A stretch of 64,000 nt of DNA from Bradyrhizobium sp. SZCCT0148 (GCF_018129985.1 NZ_JAFCKT010000001.1:1612001-1676000); one strand, 5' to 3'. Positions 34,244 to 44,596 are shown, counted from the stretch's first letter. Translations and numbers: made by a program. Notes: generated from the sequence alone by a model not told the origin.

Positions 34244-36097
34244 TTACCCGGACGAAGGCGCCGACTCCAAGGCAGGATCATACGATAGTTCCAGCCCTTC
34301 CAGGTTGCCTTCCTTCCGCCATTTGTCGAGAAGCCGCAGGAACGCCATCGGCCCGCGCCAATATTGGCTGTTTCGTGCCGCGATCGGGTCGAAGACGCCT
34401 TCGTTGTTGTAGTAGCCGGGCGTGCATTCGGCGAGATAGGTCTGCCGGCCGATCGCAGCCTTGACGACCTCGTCGACCCAGGCGTTCTCGGCCGCGAGCG
34501 TCGGCTCCAGCGTTCGGGCTTTGCGCTTGCGCGCTTCGGCGATCACATAGGCGATGTGCTGCGACTGCTCGTCGATGATGTGCGGGAAGTTGGCGCTCTG
34601 GCCGGCCTGCACCGTGACGATCAGGAAGCAGTTCGGGAAGCCGCGGCTATAGAAGCCATGCATCGTCTTGACGCCGCCCTGCCAGCGCTCAGACAGGCTC
34701 ATGCCGTCGCGGCCGTAAACCTCGAAGCCCATACGGCGGGCGTAGTCGGTGCCGACCTCGAAACCGCTGGCATAGATCAGACAGTCGAGCTCGTAGGCCT
34801 TACCGCCGGCCACGACGGCGTTCGCGGTGATCCGCTCGACGCCCTGCCCTTTGGTGTCGACCAGATGAACGTTCGGGCGGTTGAAGGTGTCGAGAAATTC
34901 GTCGTGGAAGCATGGCCGCTTGCAGAATGCCTTGTACCAGGGCTTGAGCGCGTCGGCGGTGGCCGTGTCCTTGACGATCGCATCGACCCGGGCGCGGATC
35001 TCCTCCATCTTGCGGTAGTCGGCCTGCTCGATGAGCTTCAGCGCCTCCTCCATGGAGGTCACCGGCTGCTTCTGGCGACGCGGCGCCAGCAGGATCTCGC
35101 CGAGCAGGCCGGTCCAGCCGTCCTGCACAAGATCCTTCTCGAACGGCTCGCCTGAGATCACCGCGGTGAAATTGTCCATGCGCTCGCGCTGCCAGCCGGG
35201 CTTGAGACTCTGCGCCCAGGCCGGATCCGTCGCGCGGTCGTCGCGCACGCCGATCGCCGACGGCGTGCGCTGGAAGACGTAGAGCTGCTTTGCCGAGCGG
35301 CCCAAATGCGGCACGCATTGCACGGCGGTGGCGCCGGTGCCGATGATGCCGACGCGCTTGTCGGCAAGTCCGCTCAGACCACCATCCGCATCGCCGCCGG
35401 TGTAGCCGTAATCCCAACGGCTGGAGTGAAAGCTGTGGCCTTTAAAAGTCTCGATGCCGGGAATGCCCGGCAGCTTCGGCCGGCTGAGCGGACCCCCGGC
35501 GAGGATGACGAAGCGCGCGTGAATTCGGTCACCCCTGCTGGTCTCGACCAGCCAGCGCGCCTCCTGCTCCTGCCACGCCATGCGCGAGATGACGGTCTGA
35601 AACAGCGCGCGATCGTAGAGGCCGAAGTGCCGGCCGATACGGCGGGAATGCTCGTAGATCTCGGGCGCCCGGGCGTATTTGCGCACCGGCATGTAGCCGG
35701 TCTCTTCCAGCAGCGGCAGATAGATGTAGCTCTCGGTATCGCAGGCCGCACCGGGATAGCGATTCCAGTACCAGGTGCCGCCGAAGTCCGCAGCCTTTTC
35801 CACGATGCGGAAATCATCAATGCCGGCTTCGCGCAAGCGCGCGCCGCAAAGCAGTCCGCCAAAGCCGCCGCCGACGACGAGTACTTCAGTTTCTTCACTG
35901 GTTGGTGCGCGCGTAAATTCGGGATCGGCCCAGGGATCGTCGACGTAGCGGCCGAAATCGCCAGATACCTCGACATATTGCGCCTTGCCCTCGGCGCGCA
36001 GGCGGCGGTCGCGCTCGTCACGGTAGCGCGCGCGGAGTGCGTCAATGTCGACCGTAGGATCGCCGGCTACACCGGTCTTGTGTCTTTCCGCTGACAT
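34244..36097 (-). CDS. Flavin monooxygenase, Baeyer-Villiger type
   Basis: Adds oxygen to a ketone using FAD and NADPH. 617 residues, the longer class with an N-terminal extension before the first dinucleotide fold. FAD site: [25 protein letters not shown] site: [20 protein letters not shown]; the Baeyer-Villiger fingerprint is [32 protein letters not shown] is typical of cyclohexanone/phenylacetone-monooxygenase-like enzymes. Divergent from an acyl-CoA ligase and dehydrogenase pair, so the three may serve breakdown of a cyclic ketone or terpenoid; this is inference. Confidence 0.92.
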   Translation of the reverse strand: MSAERHKTGVAGDPTVDIDALRARYRDERDRRLRAEGKAQYVEVSGDFGRYVDDPWADPEFTRAPTSEETEVLVVGGGFGGLLCGARLREAGIDDFRIVEKAADFGGTWYWNRYPGAACDTESYIYLPLLEETGYMPVRKYARAPEIYEHSRRIGRHFGLYDRALFQTVISRMAWQEQEARWLVETSRGDRIHARFVILAGGPLSRPKLPGIPGIETFKGHSFHSSRWDYGYTGGDADGGLSGLADKRVGIIGTGATAVQCVPHLGRSAKQLYVFQRTPSAIGVRDDRATDPAWAQSLKPGWQRERMDNFTAVISGEPFEKDLVQDGWTGLLGEILLAPRRQKQPVTSMEEALKLIEQADYRKMEEIRARVDAIVKDTATADALKPWYKAFCKRPCFHDEFLDTFNRPNVHLVDTKGQGVERITANAVVAGGKAYELDCLIYASGFEVGTDYARRMGFEVYGRDGMSLSERWQGGVKTMHGFYSRGFPNCFLIVTVQAGQSANFPHIIDEQSQHIAYVIAEARKRKARTLEPTLAAENAWVDEVVKAAIGRQTYLAECTPGYYNNEGVFDPIAARNSQYWRGPMAFLRLLDKWRKEGNLEGLELSYDPALESAPSSG

Positions 36098-36274
36098 TCA
36101 TTTCCTCCACGGCGAACGCTGCTTCGCCGGCAGCTCACCTCACGTTAGCCCCGAAAAAGTGATGCACGCAATCGCGTCCCATGCTTTTTGCGTGAACGCT
36201 GCGCGACGTTCCGCTAACCTCGCGCACAAATCACGAGCGTCCGCCACGCAACGACGTGGCTTCCGGAGGAGACC

Positions 36275-37900
36275 ATGCAGGGATTGATGATGGATATGCC
36301 GCTGCTGATCAGCGGCCTGATCCAGTACGCCGCCGACTATCACGGCGAAGCGGAGATCGTCGCGCGCGAGATCGAGGGCGACATTCATCGCACCACCTAT
36401 GCCGAGGCGCATCCGCGCATCAAGCGCATGGCGCTGGCGTTGAAACGGCTCGGCATGAAGCCCGGCGACCGCGTCGGCACGCTGGCCTGGAACACGCACC
36501 GTCATTTCGAGATGTTCTACGCCGCGCCGGGCATGGGTTATGTGCTGCACACCGTCAACCCGCGGCTATTTCCCGAACAGCTCGTCTACATCATCAACCA
36601 TGCCGAAGACCGCCTGCTGTTCATCGACCGCGCCACGCTGCCGATCGTCGAGGCGATCGCGCCGCAGTTGAAGACGATCGAGGCTTACGTCGTGATGTCC
36701 TCGCGCGAGCGCATGCCCGAGACGAAGCTTGCCAACGTCCATTGCTACGAGGAGCTGCTGGACAAGGAGAGCGACGCCGGCTTCATCTGGCCGGAGTTCG
36801 ACGAGAAATCCGCCTCCACCATCTGCTACACCTCGGGCACGACCGGCAATCCCAAGGGCGTGATCTATTCGCACCGCGCCGCGATCCTGCAGACCATGAC
36901 CTGCAGCAGTTTCGACTTTCTGCCAGGACATGCCGAAGGCGTGCGCGAGGTGATGATGCCGATGGCGCCGCTGTTCCACGGCAATGGCTGGAACATGCCG
37001 TTCACCGCACCCTACACCGGCTCGAAGCTGGTGCTGCCCGGCCGCAATTACGAGCCCGACAAGCTCTACGAATTGCTCGAAGGCGAAAAGGTCACGCTAT
37101 CGGCGGGCGTGCCGAGCTTCTGGCTGATCCTGCACGACTGGCTTAGCCGCACCGGCAACAAATTCTCCACGCTGCGCGCGACACTGTCGTCGGGCTCGGC
37201 GCCGCCGCGCGCCATGGTCGAGAAGCTCAAGCGCGACTACGGCATCGACTACATCCAGGCCTGGGGCATGACCGAGGCGCTGGGCTGCTCGATGCCGGGC
37301 TTACGGCCCGGCTCGGAGCACCTCAGCGAAAAGGAGAAGTTCGACCGACGTCAGGTGTCCGGCCGCGCCTGTTTCGGTACAGCCTTGCGTATCGTCGATG
37401 ACGCCGGAAACGAGCTACCGCGCGACGGCAAGACCGTCGGTCATCTCCGCGCCCGTGGCCCGTGGGTCGCCTCCGGCTACATGAAGCTGGACGAAGGTCT
37501 CGACCGCGATGGCTGGCTGATCACCGGCGACATGGCCGTGATCGACAGCCAAGGCCACGTCACGCTCACCGACCGCTCCAAGGACGTGATCAAGTCCGGC
37601 GGCGAATGGATCTCCTCGATCCAGCTCGAGGACGTCGCATTGTCCCACCCCGATGTGCTTCAGGCCGCGGTGGTCGCGATCAACCATGAGAAATGGCAGG
37701 AGCGCCCCCTGCTCCTGGTCGTCCGCAAGAAGGGCGCGACCGTCGACGGCAAGACGCTGCTCGACCATATGCGCCCGAAAATCGCGAGCTGGTGGATGCC
37801 GGACGCCGTCGAATTCCTCGACGAATTGCCGATGACCGGCACCGGCAAGGTGCTCAAATCGACGCTGCGCGAGAAATTCAGGGACTATCGCGTCGCATGA
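36275..37900 (+). CDS. Acyl-CoA ligase (AMP-forming, fatty-acid type)
   Basis: Activates a carboxylic acid to its CoA thioester with ATP. 541 residues; GGAGGAG precedes ATG 36275. Motifs: CYTSGTTGNPKGVIYSHRA (P-loop) at about 187-205, MMPMAPLFHGNGWNMPFTAP, SGSAPPRAMVEKLKRDYGID, YIQAWGMTEALGC, the hinge LTDRSKDVIKSGGEWISSIQ and C-terminal lysine in TGTGKVLKSTLREK. Similar proteins are annotated as medium/long-chain or 3-methylmercaptopropionyl-CoA ligases; the substrate cannot be fixed. Probably one transcript with the acyl-CoA dehydrogenase 54 bp downstream. Confidence 0.92.
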   Translation: MQGLMMDMPLLISGLIQYAADYHGEAEIVAREIEGDIHRTTYAEAHPRIKRMALALKRLGMKPGDRVGTLAWNTHRHFEMFYAAPGMGYVLHTVNPRLFPEQLVYIINHAEDRLLFIDRATLPIVEAIAPQLKTIEAYVVMSSRERMPETKLANVHCYEELLDKESDAGFIWPEFDEKSASTICYTSGTTGNPKGVIYSHRAAILQTMTCSSFDFLPGHAEGVREVMMPMAPLFHGNGWNMPFTAPYTGSKLVLPGRNYEPDKLYELLEGEKVTLSAGVPSFWLILHDWLSRTGNKFSTLRATLSSGSAPPRAMVEKLKRDYGIDYIQAWGMTEALGCSMPGLRPGSEHLSEKEKFDRRQVSGRACFGTALRIVDDAGNELPRDGKTVGHLRARGPWVASGYMKLDEGLDRDGWLITGDMAVIDSQGHVTLTDRSKDVIKSGGEWISSIQLEDVALSHPDVLQAAVVAINHEKWQERPLLLVVRKKGATVDGKTLLDHMRPKIASWWMPDAVEFLDELPMTGTGKVLKSTLREKFRDYRVA

Positions 37901-37954
37901 AGCGTCGCGCGCTCGCACTGGAGCCTGCACCATTCACCGATCAAGGAATCAGAG

Positions 37955-39166
37955 ATGCTCTACCCAATGTCGCCGAAGGTCGTCGAGCTCAAGCGCAAGC
38001 TCGAGAGCTTCATGGACCGGCACATCTACCCGAACGAGGAGCGCTTCTATCGCGAGGCGGAGGAGCTGGGGCCCTGGAAGGTCTATCCGCTCGTCGAAGA
38101 GCTGAAGCCGCTGGCGCGTGCGGAAGGCCTCTGGAACCTGTTCCTGCCGGAATCCGGTCATGGCGCCGGCCTGACCAATCTCGAATACGCCCCGCTCTGC
38201 GAAGTGATGGGCCGGTCGCATCTTGCGCCTGAAGTGTTCAATTGCTCGGCGCCCGACACCGGCAACATGGAGGTGCTGGAGCGTTATGGTTCGGAGCAGG
38301 ATAAGGAACGCTGGCTAAAGCCGCTGCTCGCCGGCGAGATCCGCTCCTGCTTCGCCATGACGGAGCCTGCGGTCGCCTCCTCCGACGCGACCAACATCGA
38401 AAGCTCGATCGTGCGCGATGGCGAGCACTACGTCATCAACGGCCGCAAATGGTACACGACCAACGCGACGGATCCGCGCTGCAAGATCTGCATCTTCATG
38501 GGCAAGACCGATCCTGACAATCCCGACCGTCACAAGCAGCAATCGATGATCCTTGTGCCGATGGACACGCCAGGCATCGAAGTGAAACGTCCCCTGCCCG
38601 TGTTCGGCTTCTACGGCGTGCCCGACCGCGCATCGGAGGTCGTCTTCACCAATGTGCGGGTGCCCAGGGAGAACATGCTGCTCGGCGAGGGCCGCGGCTT
38701 CGAGATCGCGCAGGGCCGCCTCGGGCCTGGCCGCATCCACCACTGCATGCGGCTGATCGGCCTTGCCGAACGCACCCTGGAGAAGATGTGCCGCCGGGTG
38801 CGCAGCCGCGTCGCCTTCGGCAAGCCGGTCTCCGAGCAGACGGTCACGCAGGAGCGCATCGCGGAAGCCCGCATCATGATCGAACAGGCCCGGCTGCTGA
38901 CGCTGAACGCGGCCTATGCCATGGACACCGTCGGCAACAAGGTGGCGAAAGCCGAAATCGCGATGATCAAGGTCGCTGTCCCCAACATGGCCTGCCAGGT
39001 CATCGACTGGGCGATCCAGGCCCACGGCGGCGGCGGCACCTCGAATGATTTCGGCTTGACCCAGGCCTATGCCACCGCGCGCCTGCTGCGGCTTGCGGAC
39101 GGACCGGACGAGGTCCATCGGAACCAGATCGCGCGCTTCGAGCTGAAGAAATATTCGAACGCTTGA
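37955..39166 (+). CDS. Acyl-CoA dehydrogenase
   Basis: FAD enzyme that introduces a double bond in an acyl-CoA. 403 residues. FAD and substrate contacts are in [20 protein letters not shown] and [12 protein letters not shown]; helical C-terminal domain [60 protein letters not shown], ending [18 protein letters not shown]. The wording resembles the ACAD10/11-like group. Follows the acyl-CoA ligase. With the divergent monooxygenase this makes a plausible three-enzyme degradation unit for an unknown acid or ketone. Confidence 0.92.
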   Translation: MLYPMSPKVVELKRKLESFMDRHIYPNEERFYREAEELGPWKVYPLVEELKPLARAEGLWNLFLPESGHGAGLTNLEYAPLCEVMGRSHLAPEVFNCSAPDTGNMEVLERYGSEQDKERWLKPLLAGEIRSCFAMTEPAVASSDATNIESSIVRDGEHYVINGRKWYTTNATDPRCKICIFMGKTDPDNPDRHKQQSMILVPMDTPGIEVKRPLPVFGFYGVPDRASEVVFTNVRVPRENMLLGEGRGFEIAQGRLGPGRIHHCMRLIGLAERTLEKMCRRVRSRVAFGKPVSEQTVTQERIAEARIMIEQARLLTLNAAYAMDTVGNKVAKAEIAMIKVAVPNMACQVIDWAIQAHGGGGTSNDFGLTQAYATARLLRLADGPDEVHRNQIARFELKKYSNA

Positions 39167-39206
39167 AAGACGACGGCTGGCTCACCAGGCGACCCTGTCT
39201 CAGAGA

Positions 39207-39233
39207 TGCCCTCTTCCACATGGGGAGAGGGCA
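39207..39233. terminator. Hairpin between convergent genes
   Basis: TGCCCTCT (39207-39214) and AGAGGGCA (39226-39233) form an 8-bp stem in the 90-bp gap between the acyl-CoA dehydrogenase and the convergent binding-protein gene. It could end transcription from both sides, though no T-run is present. Confidence 0.45.
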
Positions 39234-39256
39234 CGCGGATGCGCGACGTCCAAGCC

Positions 39257-40165
39257 TCAGTTCACCACATACACGTCAGGATCCGCGCTCGAGCTCGGCT
39301 TCTTGAAGGCGTTGCGCAAGGCCGGCGACATCGAGACGTTGTAGTTGAGGCCGTTCGGCGGCGTCGGCGACTGCAGCCATTTCTTGTAGAGCACCTCGAT
39401 CTCCGGGCTTGCATAGAGCTCTGCAGTCGCGCGGTCGGCGAGCGCCTTGAACGGCGCGTCCTCACGCCGCAGCATGATGCCGTAGGGCTCCGGCTTGGAG
39501 AACGCCTCCTCGCTGATCATGAAGGCTTGCGGCTCCTTCGAGCGCGCGATCGCGACCGCGAGTTGCACGTCATCGAGTGCGTAGGCCTGTGCGCGGTCGG
39601 TTTCCAGCAGCAGGAAGGCCTCGGCCTGGTCCTTCGCCGGCATCACGCTGATGCCGAGATTGCGCTCCGTATTGACCTTGGCGAGCTGGGTCAGGTTGAC
39701 CGAGCCGGCCACCGCCGTGACCGCCTTGCCCTTGAGATCGTCGATGGTGTTGATCTTCGAGGCCTTTTTGGCTGCAAAGCGTGTCGCACTGAGGAAGTGC
39801 GTGTTGGTGAAGGCGACCTGTTTCTGTCGATCTGCGTTGTTGGTGGTCGCCGAGCAATGCAGGTCGAGCGTGCCGTTGACCATCAAGGGAATCCGGTTCG
39901 ACGAGGTGACAGCGAGCGTGTCGACGGTGATGTCGGGCATGTTGAGTTGCTTTTTCACCGCATCGACGATCGCAAGGCAGATGTCCATGGCAAAGCCGAC
40001 CGGCTTCTGGTTGCCGTCCAGATAGCTGAACGGGACCGACGCCTCCTGATAGCCGAGCGTGATCTTCTTGGTCTCCTTGATCTTCTGGAGCGTGCCCGTG
40101 AGGTCTTCTGCGGAAGCTGCGCTCGCGAGGCATGTGACGGCCAGAAACAGGGTGGGAAGACGCAT
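39257..40165 (-). CDS. Amino-acid-type ABC transporter periplasmic binding protein (GltI-like)
   Basis: 302 residues from ATG 40165 with AAGGAG upstream. Signal peptide RLPTLFLAVTCLASAASA; then the SBP_bac_3 fold: KKITLGYQEASVPFSYLDGN, QKPVGFAMDICLAIVDAVKK, LDLHCSATTNNADRQKQVAF, DDLKGKAVTAVAGSVNLTQL. The pattern is close to glutamate/aspartate binding proteins. No permease or ATPase gene lies beside it, so it is an orphan that must use a transporter encoded elsewhere, or serve as a receptor. Confidence 0.88.
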   Translation of the reverse strand: MRLPTLFLAVTCLASAASAEDLTGTLQKIKETKKITLGYQEASVPFSYLDGNQKPVGFAMDICLAIVDAVKKQLNMPDITVDTLAVTSSNRIPLMVNGTLDLHCSATTNNADRQKQVAFTNTHFLSATRFAAKKASKINTIDDLKGKAVTAVAGSVNLTQLAKVNTERNLGISVMPAKDQAEAFLLLETDRAQAYALDDVQLAVAIARSKEPQAFMISEEAFSKPEPYGIMLRREDAPFKALADRATAELYASPEIEVLYKKWLQSPTPPNGLNYNVSMSPALRNAFKKPSSSADPDVYVVN

Positions 40166-40311
40166 CGGGGGCTCCTTGAAGAGGTCTCGGCAGTGCTGGC
40201 GCGCCGCCGCAGCTGTGATAGCGCAGGCCGGCATCGATCGCCAGACGAGGTTCCGCTTAGCAGCTATCGCGGTTTTTGATCGGCCGGACCAAGGCCGACG
40301 TCACGCCCGGC

Positions 40312-41751
40312 CTAGTCGCAGGTGAGCTGTTGCTCGAACCAGCCGGCGACCCGCCCCGACAGTTGCGGCCACATGCGCTCGAAACCGCCGAGCTTGCCGA
40401 CATTGACGCGATACATTGCCCGCAATTCCTGCTCGATGGCCGGCAGGTCAACGCCGGCACACACACCATCGCCGACGATCGTTTTGCCCGAAACGACGAC
40501 CTCCCTGACAAGCGAGGCGTTGCCGCGCGCGAACAGCAGCGTCATGGGATCGACAGGCATGATGCGGTCGCGGTCGAGCCGATCGAGGTCGATCACGACA
40601 TAGTCGGCGGGGTTGCCGACGACGAGCTCCCCACTCCCGGGCGCACCGGTCGCACGGCGCCCATTGCGGATGGCGAGGGAGAACAGCTCGGCCGGTGTCC
40701 AAGTCGCCTTGAAGCCGAGGCCACCATGGACCATCTGCACAAGCCGCATCTCGCGCAGGATGTCGTCGTCCTCATCCAGCGCCAGCCCGTCGACGCCGAC
40801 CGCGATGGCGCAACCGCATTTGTGTGCGGCCGCGATCGGGGCGAGGCCCGACCTCAGATGCATGTTCGAGCTGAAATTGGTGACGATGCGCGCACCCGAC
40901 GCAGCGATCATCTCAAGCTCGTCCGAGCGGGCGTGGATGCAGTGCGCCAGCGTCAGTCGCTCCGAAAGGAAACCTATGTCGCGAAGCCAGCGCACCATGT
41001 CCGGAAAGTTCTGGTCGGCCCAGGCGCGCTGATACACGGTCTCCAGCAGATGCATGTGGATGCGCCGGCCTGTCCGCGCCGAATTCTCGGCAATCGCCTC
41101 CAGCAGCGGCTTCGAGCACCATTGCACGCCGGCGGGCCCGAGCTGCACATCGATCATCGGACCGGCGATGGCGGCCGCGATGGCGTCAGTCAGCTCGATA
41201 TAGACCTTCGGCGACATCGGCGCGCGGATGAAGAGGTCTTCGATGGCCTTGCGATCTTCGGCCGGAAGTCCCGAGAGCGCCGGCTCTGCATCGCCATAAA
41301 CGATCGGATTCTGGTCACGCACCGCAAGCGCAAAGGCCATGCGGATGCCGACGTCGGATGCCGCCCTTGCGATCGCCATGGCCTCGTCGAGCAATGGCAT
41401 CGTCCCGCTCGGCCGGGTGTAGTGCACCATCATGGCCGCGCAGCCGGCCTTTGCGGAACAGGCGAGCGCAGCGGCTGCGGTCAGGTAAGGATCGACCGGC
41501 GTGCCGAGCGCGGTTCGCAGGATCCAGCTTTCCAGGGGCATGCCGACCGCGCCAAAGGATGATGCCGTGGCGCGGGCGTGGTCGTGGGCGTTCACGAACG
41601 CGGGAACAACGAAGGAGCGTGCGCCGCCAGCGGCCCCCGCCCGTGTCGAGATGTCGGTGATCACGCCGCCGTCGTGCCTGAGCACGACGTCGTCGCTGAT
41701 ACCGAGGTCGGGGCCACGGAACAGGCTGCTCGCCGAAATTTCCGTGGCCAT
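40312..41751 (-). CDS. Amidohydrolase (deaminase/chlorohydrolase-type) of the GntR-linked locus
   Basis: 479 residues of the amidohydrolase superfamily: metal-binding H-x-H in FVNAHDHARATASSFGAVG, later ligands in HMHLLETVYQR, LAHCIHARSDELEMIAASGA and AVGVDGLALDEDDDILREM, then the composite-domain end GNPADYVVIDLDRLD. It resembles S-adenosylhomocysteine deaminase/chlorohydrolase-like enzymes that hydrolyse ring C-N bonds, but the exact reaction is unknown. Last gene of a four-gene minus-strand operon; it follows the binding-protein gene after 16 bp. Control by the GntR protein at 44.5 kb is inferred. Confidence 0.86.
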   Translation of the reverse strand: MATEISASSLFRGPDLGISDDVVLRHDGGVITDISTRAGAAGGARSFVVPAFVNAHDHARATASSFGAVGMPLESWILRTALGTPVDPYLTAAAALACSAKAGCAAMMVHYTRPSGTMPLLDEAMAIARAASDVGIRMAFALAVRDQNPIVYGDAEPALSGLPAEDRKAIEDLFIRAPMSPKVYIELTDAIAAAIAGPMIDVQLGPAGVQWCSKPLLEAIAENSARTGRRIHMHLLETVYQRAWADQNFPDMVRWLRDIGFLSERLTLAHCIHARSDELEMIAASGARIVTNFSSNMHLRSGLAPIAAAHKCGCAIAVGVDGLALDEDDDILREMRLVQMVHGGLGFKATWTPAELFSLAIRNGRRATGAPGSGELVVGNPADYVVIDLDRLDRDRIMPVDPMTLLFARGNASLVREVVVSGKTIVGDGVCAGVDLPAIEQELRAMYRVNVGKLGGFERMWPQLSGRVAGWFEQQLTCD

Positions 41752-41767
41752 GGCGGTCTCTCCGGGC

Positions 41768-42793
41768 TCAGTTAGCGGTATACACCAACTCCCTCTCGGC
41801 CCGCGGCGGCAGGAACTCGCGCGAGAACACTTCGGCCGTAGCAGGCGCGCGGGCGAGCTGATAGCCTTCGACGATGATGCCGATGGCGCGCGTCATGCGC
41901 TCGTCCTTGATGTCGCCCACGCCGATCTCCTTCATCTCCGGCGAGACGATCAGCTTGTCAAACGAATATTGCAGCCGGCGCTTCTCGACCGCGACGTCGA
42001 TGAGATTGTCGTAATTCAGCGCGGCCTTCATGCCGGCATTCTGGTCCTTGGCCACCGCGATCGCGGCCTTGTTGATGGCACGCACGAGACCCGCGACCGC
42101 TTTCGGGTTCGACGCGATCAATTTCTTGGAGACCATGACGCCGTTGGAATAGAGGTCGAGACCGTAGTCACCGAACGAGAACCATTTGAAGTCCTTGTCG
42201 GGGTCCTGGCGGTTCAGCACCAGGTTGAAATAACTGGTGATGTTGAAAACGAGCGCGCCGTCGATATCGCCCTTGATCAGCATCGGCTCCTGGAGATTCG
42301 GCGCCATGTTGGAGATCTTGATCTTCTCGCCATCGAGGCCGTTCTTGCGCGTGAACACCGGCAGCAGGCGGGTCGTTGGCGTGCCCTGCGCGCCGCCGAG
42401 GGTGCGGCCTTCAAAATCCTTGATGGTGTTGATGCCGCTGGTCTTCTTGGCGACGATCGCGAACGGCGGCTGGTTCCACATCATGTAGACCATGACGGGC
42501 GCCTCCTGCGGCTTGGTCGAAGCGTTCTGGATGATGGCGTTGACGTCGCCAAAGCCGGCGTCATAGGCGCCGGACATGATGCGCGTCACGGTGGCACCGG
42601 AGCCCTCGCCCTGGTCGATGACGACGTTCAGGCCCTCTTCTTTGAAAAGGCCGTTGTCCTTGGCGTAGAAGAAGGCCGCATCGCTGCCTTGGGTCTTCCA
42701 GCCCAGGGTGAACTTGATCGTGGTCTCCTGGGCCGACGCGGCCCCCGTGGACAGGGCCAATCCCAGCAGCGCGATAATTACGTTTCTCAACAT
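41768..42793 (-). CDS. NMT1/SsuA-type ABC transporter binding protein
   Basis: 341 residues from ATG 42793, which has a strong AGGAGGT site. Signal peptide RNVIIALLGLALSTGAASA. NMT1-like fold: TIKFTLGWKTQGSDAAFFYA, KEEGLNVVIDQGEGSGATVT, SGAYDAGFGDVNAIIQNAST, IKDFEGRTLGGAQGTPTTRL. Members bind taurine, sulfonates, pyrimidine precursors or aromatic acids. Encoded between the permease and the amidohydrolase, so it delivers the amidohydrolase substrate or a precursor. Confidence 0.9.
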   Translation of the reverse strand: MLRNVIIALLGLALSTGAASAQETTIKFTLGWKTQGSDAAFFYAKDNGLFKEEGLNVVIDQGEGSGATVTRIMSGAYDAGFGDVNAIIQNASTKPQEAPVMVYMMWNQPPFAIVAKKTSGINTIKDFEGRTLGGAQGTPTTRLLPVFTRKNGLDGEKIKISNMAPNLQEPMLIKGDIDGALVFNITSYFNLVLNRQDPDKDFKWFSFGDYGLDLYSNGVMVSKKLIASNPKAVAGLVRAINKAAIAVAKDQNAGMKAALNYDNLIDVAVEKRRLQYSFDKLIVSPEMKEIGVGDIKDERMTRAIGIIVEGYQLARAPATAEVFSREFLPPRAERELVYTAN

Positions 42794-42833
42794 CGAGACC
42801 TCCTCAAGCTTCATTGCGTAACGGTTCAGAAAT

Positions 42834-43610
42834 TCAGGTGGCAATCACGTCGTTCTTGCGCGTCGCCCAACCGGTGACGCGGCCCTCGATCAGCGAAAAC
42901 ACGGCGTAGAGCGCGACACCGAGGCCGGCGAGCACGAACAGGCCAGCGAACACCAGCGGCACGTTGAAATTGGAGGACGCGGTCATCATGACGTTGCCGA
43001 TGCCGCGGTTGGAGGCGACGGTCTCCGACAGCACCGCGCCGACGAAGGCGTAGGAGATCGCGACCTTCAGCGAAGCGAAGAAGAACGGCATCGTCCGGGG
43101 CAGACCGACATTCCAGAGGATGTCGAACTTGCTGGCGCCGAGCGCCTTCAGCACGTCCTCGAGTTCCGGCTCCGTGGTCGCAAGGCCCGTCGCGATATTC
43201 ACGACGATCGGGAAGAAGCAGATCGACAGCGCCGTCAGGACCGCGGGCACTGTGCCTGATCCGAACCACAGCACGAAGATCGGCACCACCGCGACCTTGG
43301 GGATCGAGGAGAAGCCGATCAGCAGCGGATAGCAGGTGTCGTAGGCGGTCTTCGATACACCGATGATCGCGCCGAGCGCGACACCGAGCGCGACGCCAAG
43401 GACGAAGCCGAACATCGTCGTCCCGAGCGTCTGCAGGATATGCGGCCACAGCACCGGGAAGCGCTGGACCAGCGTCACGAACACTTGCGACGGCCGCGGC
43501 AGCACGAGGTCCGACATGCCCGTGATCACGCAGAACAATTCCCAGGCGACGAAGAACAGCACGATCAATCCGGCCGACCACGCCTTCTGCCTGATATCGA
43601 TCCCGAACAT
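42834..43610 (-). CDS. ABC transporter permease (SsuC/TauC type)
   Basis: 258 residues, six hydrophobic helices: GLIVLFFVAWELFCVITGMS, MFGFVLGVALGVALGAIIGV, LLIGFSSIPKVAVVPIFVLW and others. The cytoplasmic EAA loop reads LKALGASKFDILWNVGLPRT. ATG 43610 overlaps the ATPase stop (TGATG), so translation is coupled. Works with the ATPase upstream and binding protein downstream. Confidence 0.92.
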   Translation of the reverse strand: MFGIDIRQKAWSAGLIVLFFVAWELFCVITGMSDLVLPRPSQVFVTLVQRFPVLWPHILQTLGTTMFGFVLGVALGVALGAIIGVSKTAYDTCYPLLIGFSSIPKVAVVPIFVLWFGSGTVPAVLTALSICFFPIVVNIATGLATTEPELEDVLKALGASKFDILWNVGLPRTMPFFFASLKVAISYAFVGAVLSETVASNRGIGNVMMTASSNFNVPLVFAGLFVLAGLGVALYAVFSLIEGRVTGWATRKNDVIAT

Positions 43611-44467
43611 CAGCCTGTCCCCTGCTGAGCCGCGCTGCGCGCATCCTCGATGAAGGCGCGCAGCTTCTGATTTAGCGCGACGAATTGCGGTTCGAAGGTC
43701 ATGGCGACAGTGCGCGGGCGGGCGAACTCGACGCGGCTGTCGTCGAGGATGCGGCCGGGGCGCGCGCTCATCACGCAGATGCGGCTGGCGAGGAAGCCAG
43801 CCTCGCGCAGATCGTGCGTGACCAGCAGCACCGTCGGCCTGTGCGTCATCCAGAGGTTCTGCAAGATCGCCCATAGTTCCTCGCGGGTGAATTGGTCCAG
43901 CGCGCCAAACGGCTCGTCGAGCAGCAGCATGCGGGGCTCGTGGATCAGCGCCCGGCAGAGATTGGCGCGTTGGAGCATGCCGCCGGAGAGCTGCCAGGGG
44001 TACCGGTTGCCGAAGCCTTTGAGGCCGACCTGCTCCAGCAGCGCGTTGGCCTTGTCGCGGAATTCGGTCTTGCGCAGCCTGCGGAAGCTGGAGCGGAACG
44101 GCTCGACGATCTTCAGCGGCAGCATGATGTTCCGCTCGATCGTCATCCACGGCAGCATGGTCGGATTCTGAAACGCCATGCCGACCCGCAACGCGCGTGC
44201 TGCGACCTCCCGGCCACCGACGATGACGACGCCGCTGGTCGGCTGCACCAAGCCGCTGACCAGACGCAAAATGGTCGATTTGCCGCATCCGGACGGGCCG
44301 ACCAGTGCGACAAACTCACCGTCGGCGATCTTGAGCGTCGTCTTCGACAGAGCGGGCACGGCCCGGTCGCCGCGCCCGAAGGTCACGGCGGCCTCGGATA
44401 GCTCGATGGCGGTGACCGCGGCTCCTTCGGGAACAGGCCGGCCGTCAAACTGGGTTTGGGGGTGCAT
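43610..44467 (-). CDS. ABC transporter ATP-binding protein (SsuB/TauB type)
   Basis: 285 residues from ATG 44467; an ATG at 44473 adds two residues. Walker A GPSGCGKST, Q-loop MAFQNPTMLPW, signature LSGGMLQRANLCRAL, Walker B MLLLDEPFGALD, H-loop LLVTHDLREA. No clear ribosome site precedes it, and GTGCATGCG overlaps the start itself. A TGCATGCA box lies at 44485-44492, only 18 bp upstream, in a position to block transcription. First gene of the operon with permease, binding protein and amidohydrolase; divergent from the GntR gene. Confidence 0.92.
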   Translation of the reverse strand: MHPQTQFDGRPVPEGAAVTAIELSEAAVTFGRGDRAVPALSKTTLKIADGEFVALVGPSGCGKSTILRLVSGLVQPTSGVVIVGGREVAARALRVGMAFQNPTMLPWMTIERNIMLPLKIVEPFRSSFRRLRKTEFRDKANALLEQVGLKGFGNRYPWQLSGGMLQRANLCRALIHEPRMLLLDEPFGALDQFTREELWAILQNLWMTHRPTVLLVTHDLREAGFLASRICVMSARPGRILDDSRVEFARPRTVAMTFEPQFVALNQKLRAFIEDARSAAQQGTG

Positions 44468-44484
44468 GCGCATCACAACCAAAG

Positions 44485-44492
44485 TGCATGCA
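44485..44492. promoter_or_regulatory. TGCATGCA box A, before the ABC operon
   Basis: Fully palindromic TGCATGCA in the context AAAGTGCATGCAAGC, 18 bp upstream of the ATPase start. The same core occurs at 44589 and 45967, all intergenic and flanking the GntR gene. Probable GntR-protein operator. Confidence 0.65.
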
Positions 44493-44588
44493 AGCTGGAT
44501 GCCAGCCCCCGCTCCCCGAAAAATCAATGGCTTGGCAAAATTGCGCCATGAACGACCGGATGTGTTTTGGGCAATTCGGGCATCAAAC

Positions 44589-44596
44589 TGCATGCA
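44589..44596. promoter_or_regulatory. TGCATGCA box B, before the GntR gene
   Basis: TGCATGCA in the context AAACTGCATGCAATTGCAG, 71 bp upstream of the GntR start at 44667 and 104 bp from box A. CTGCA...TGCAG around it gives a second level of symmetry. Consistent with autoregulation. Confidence 0.65.
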
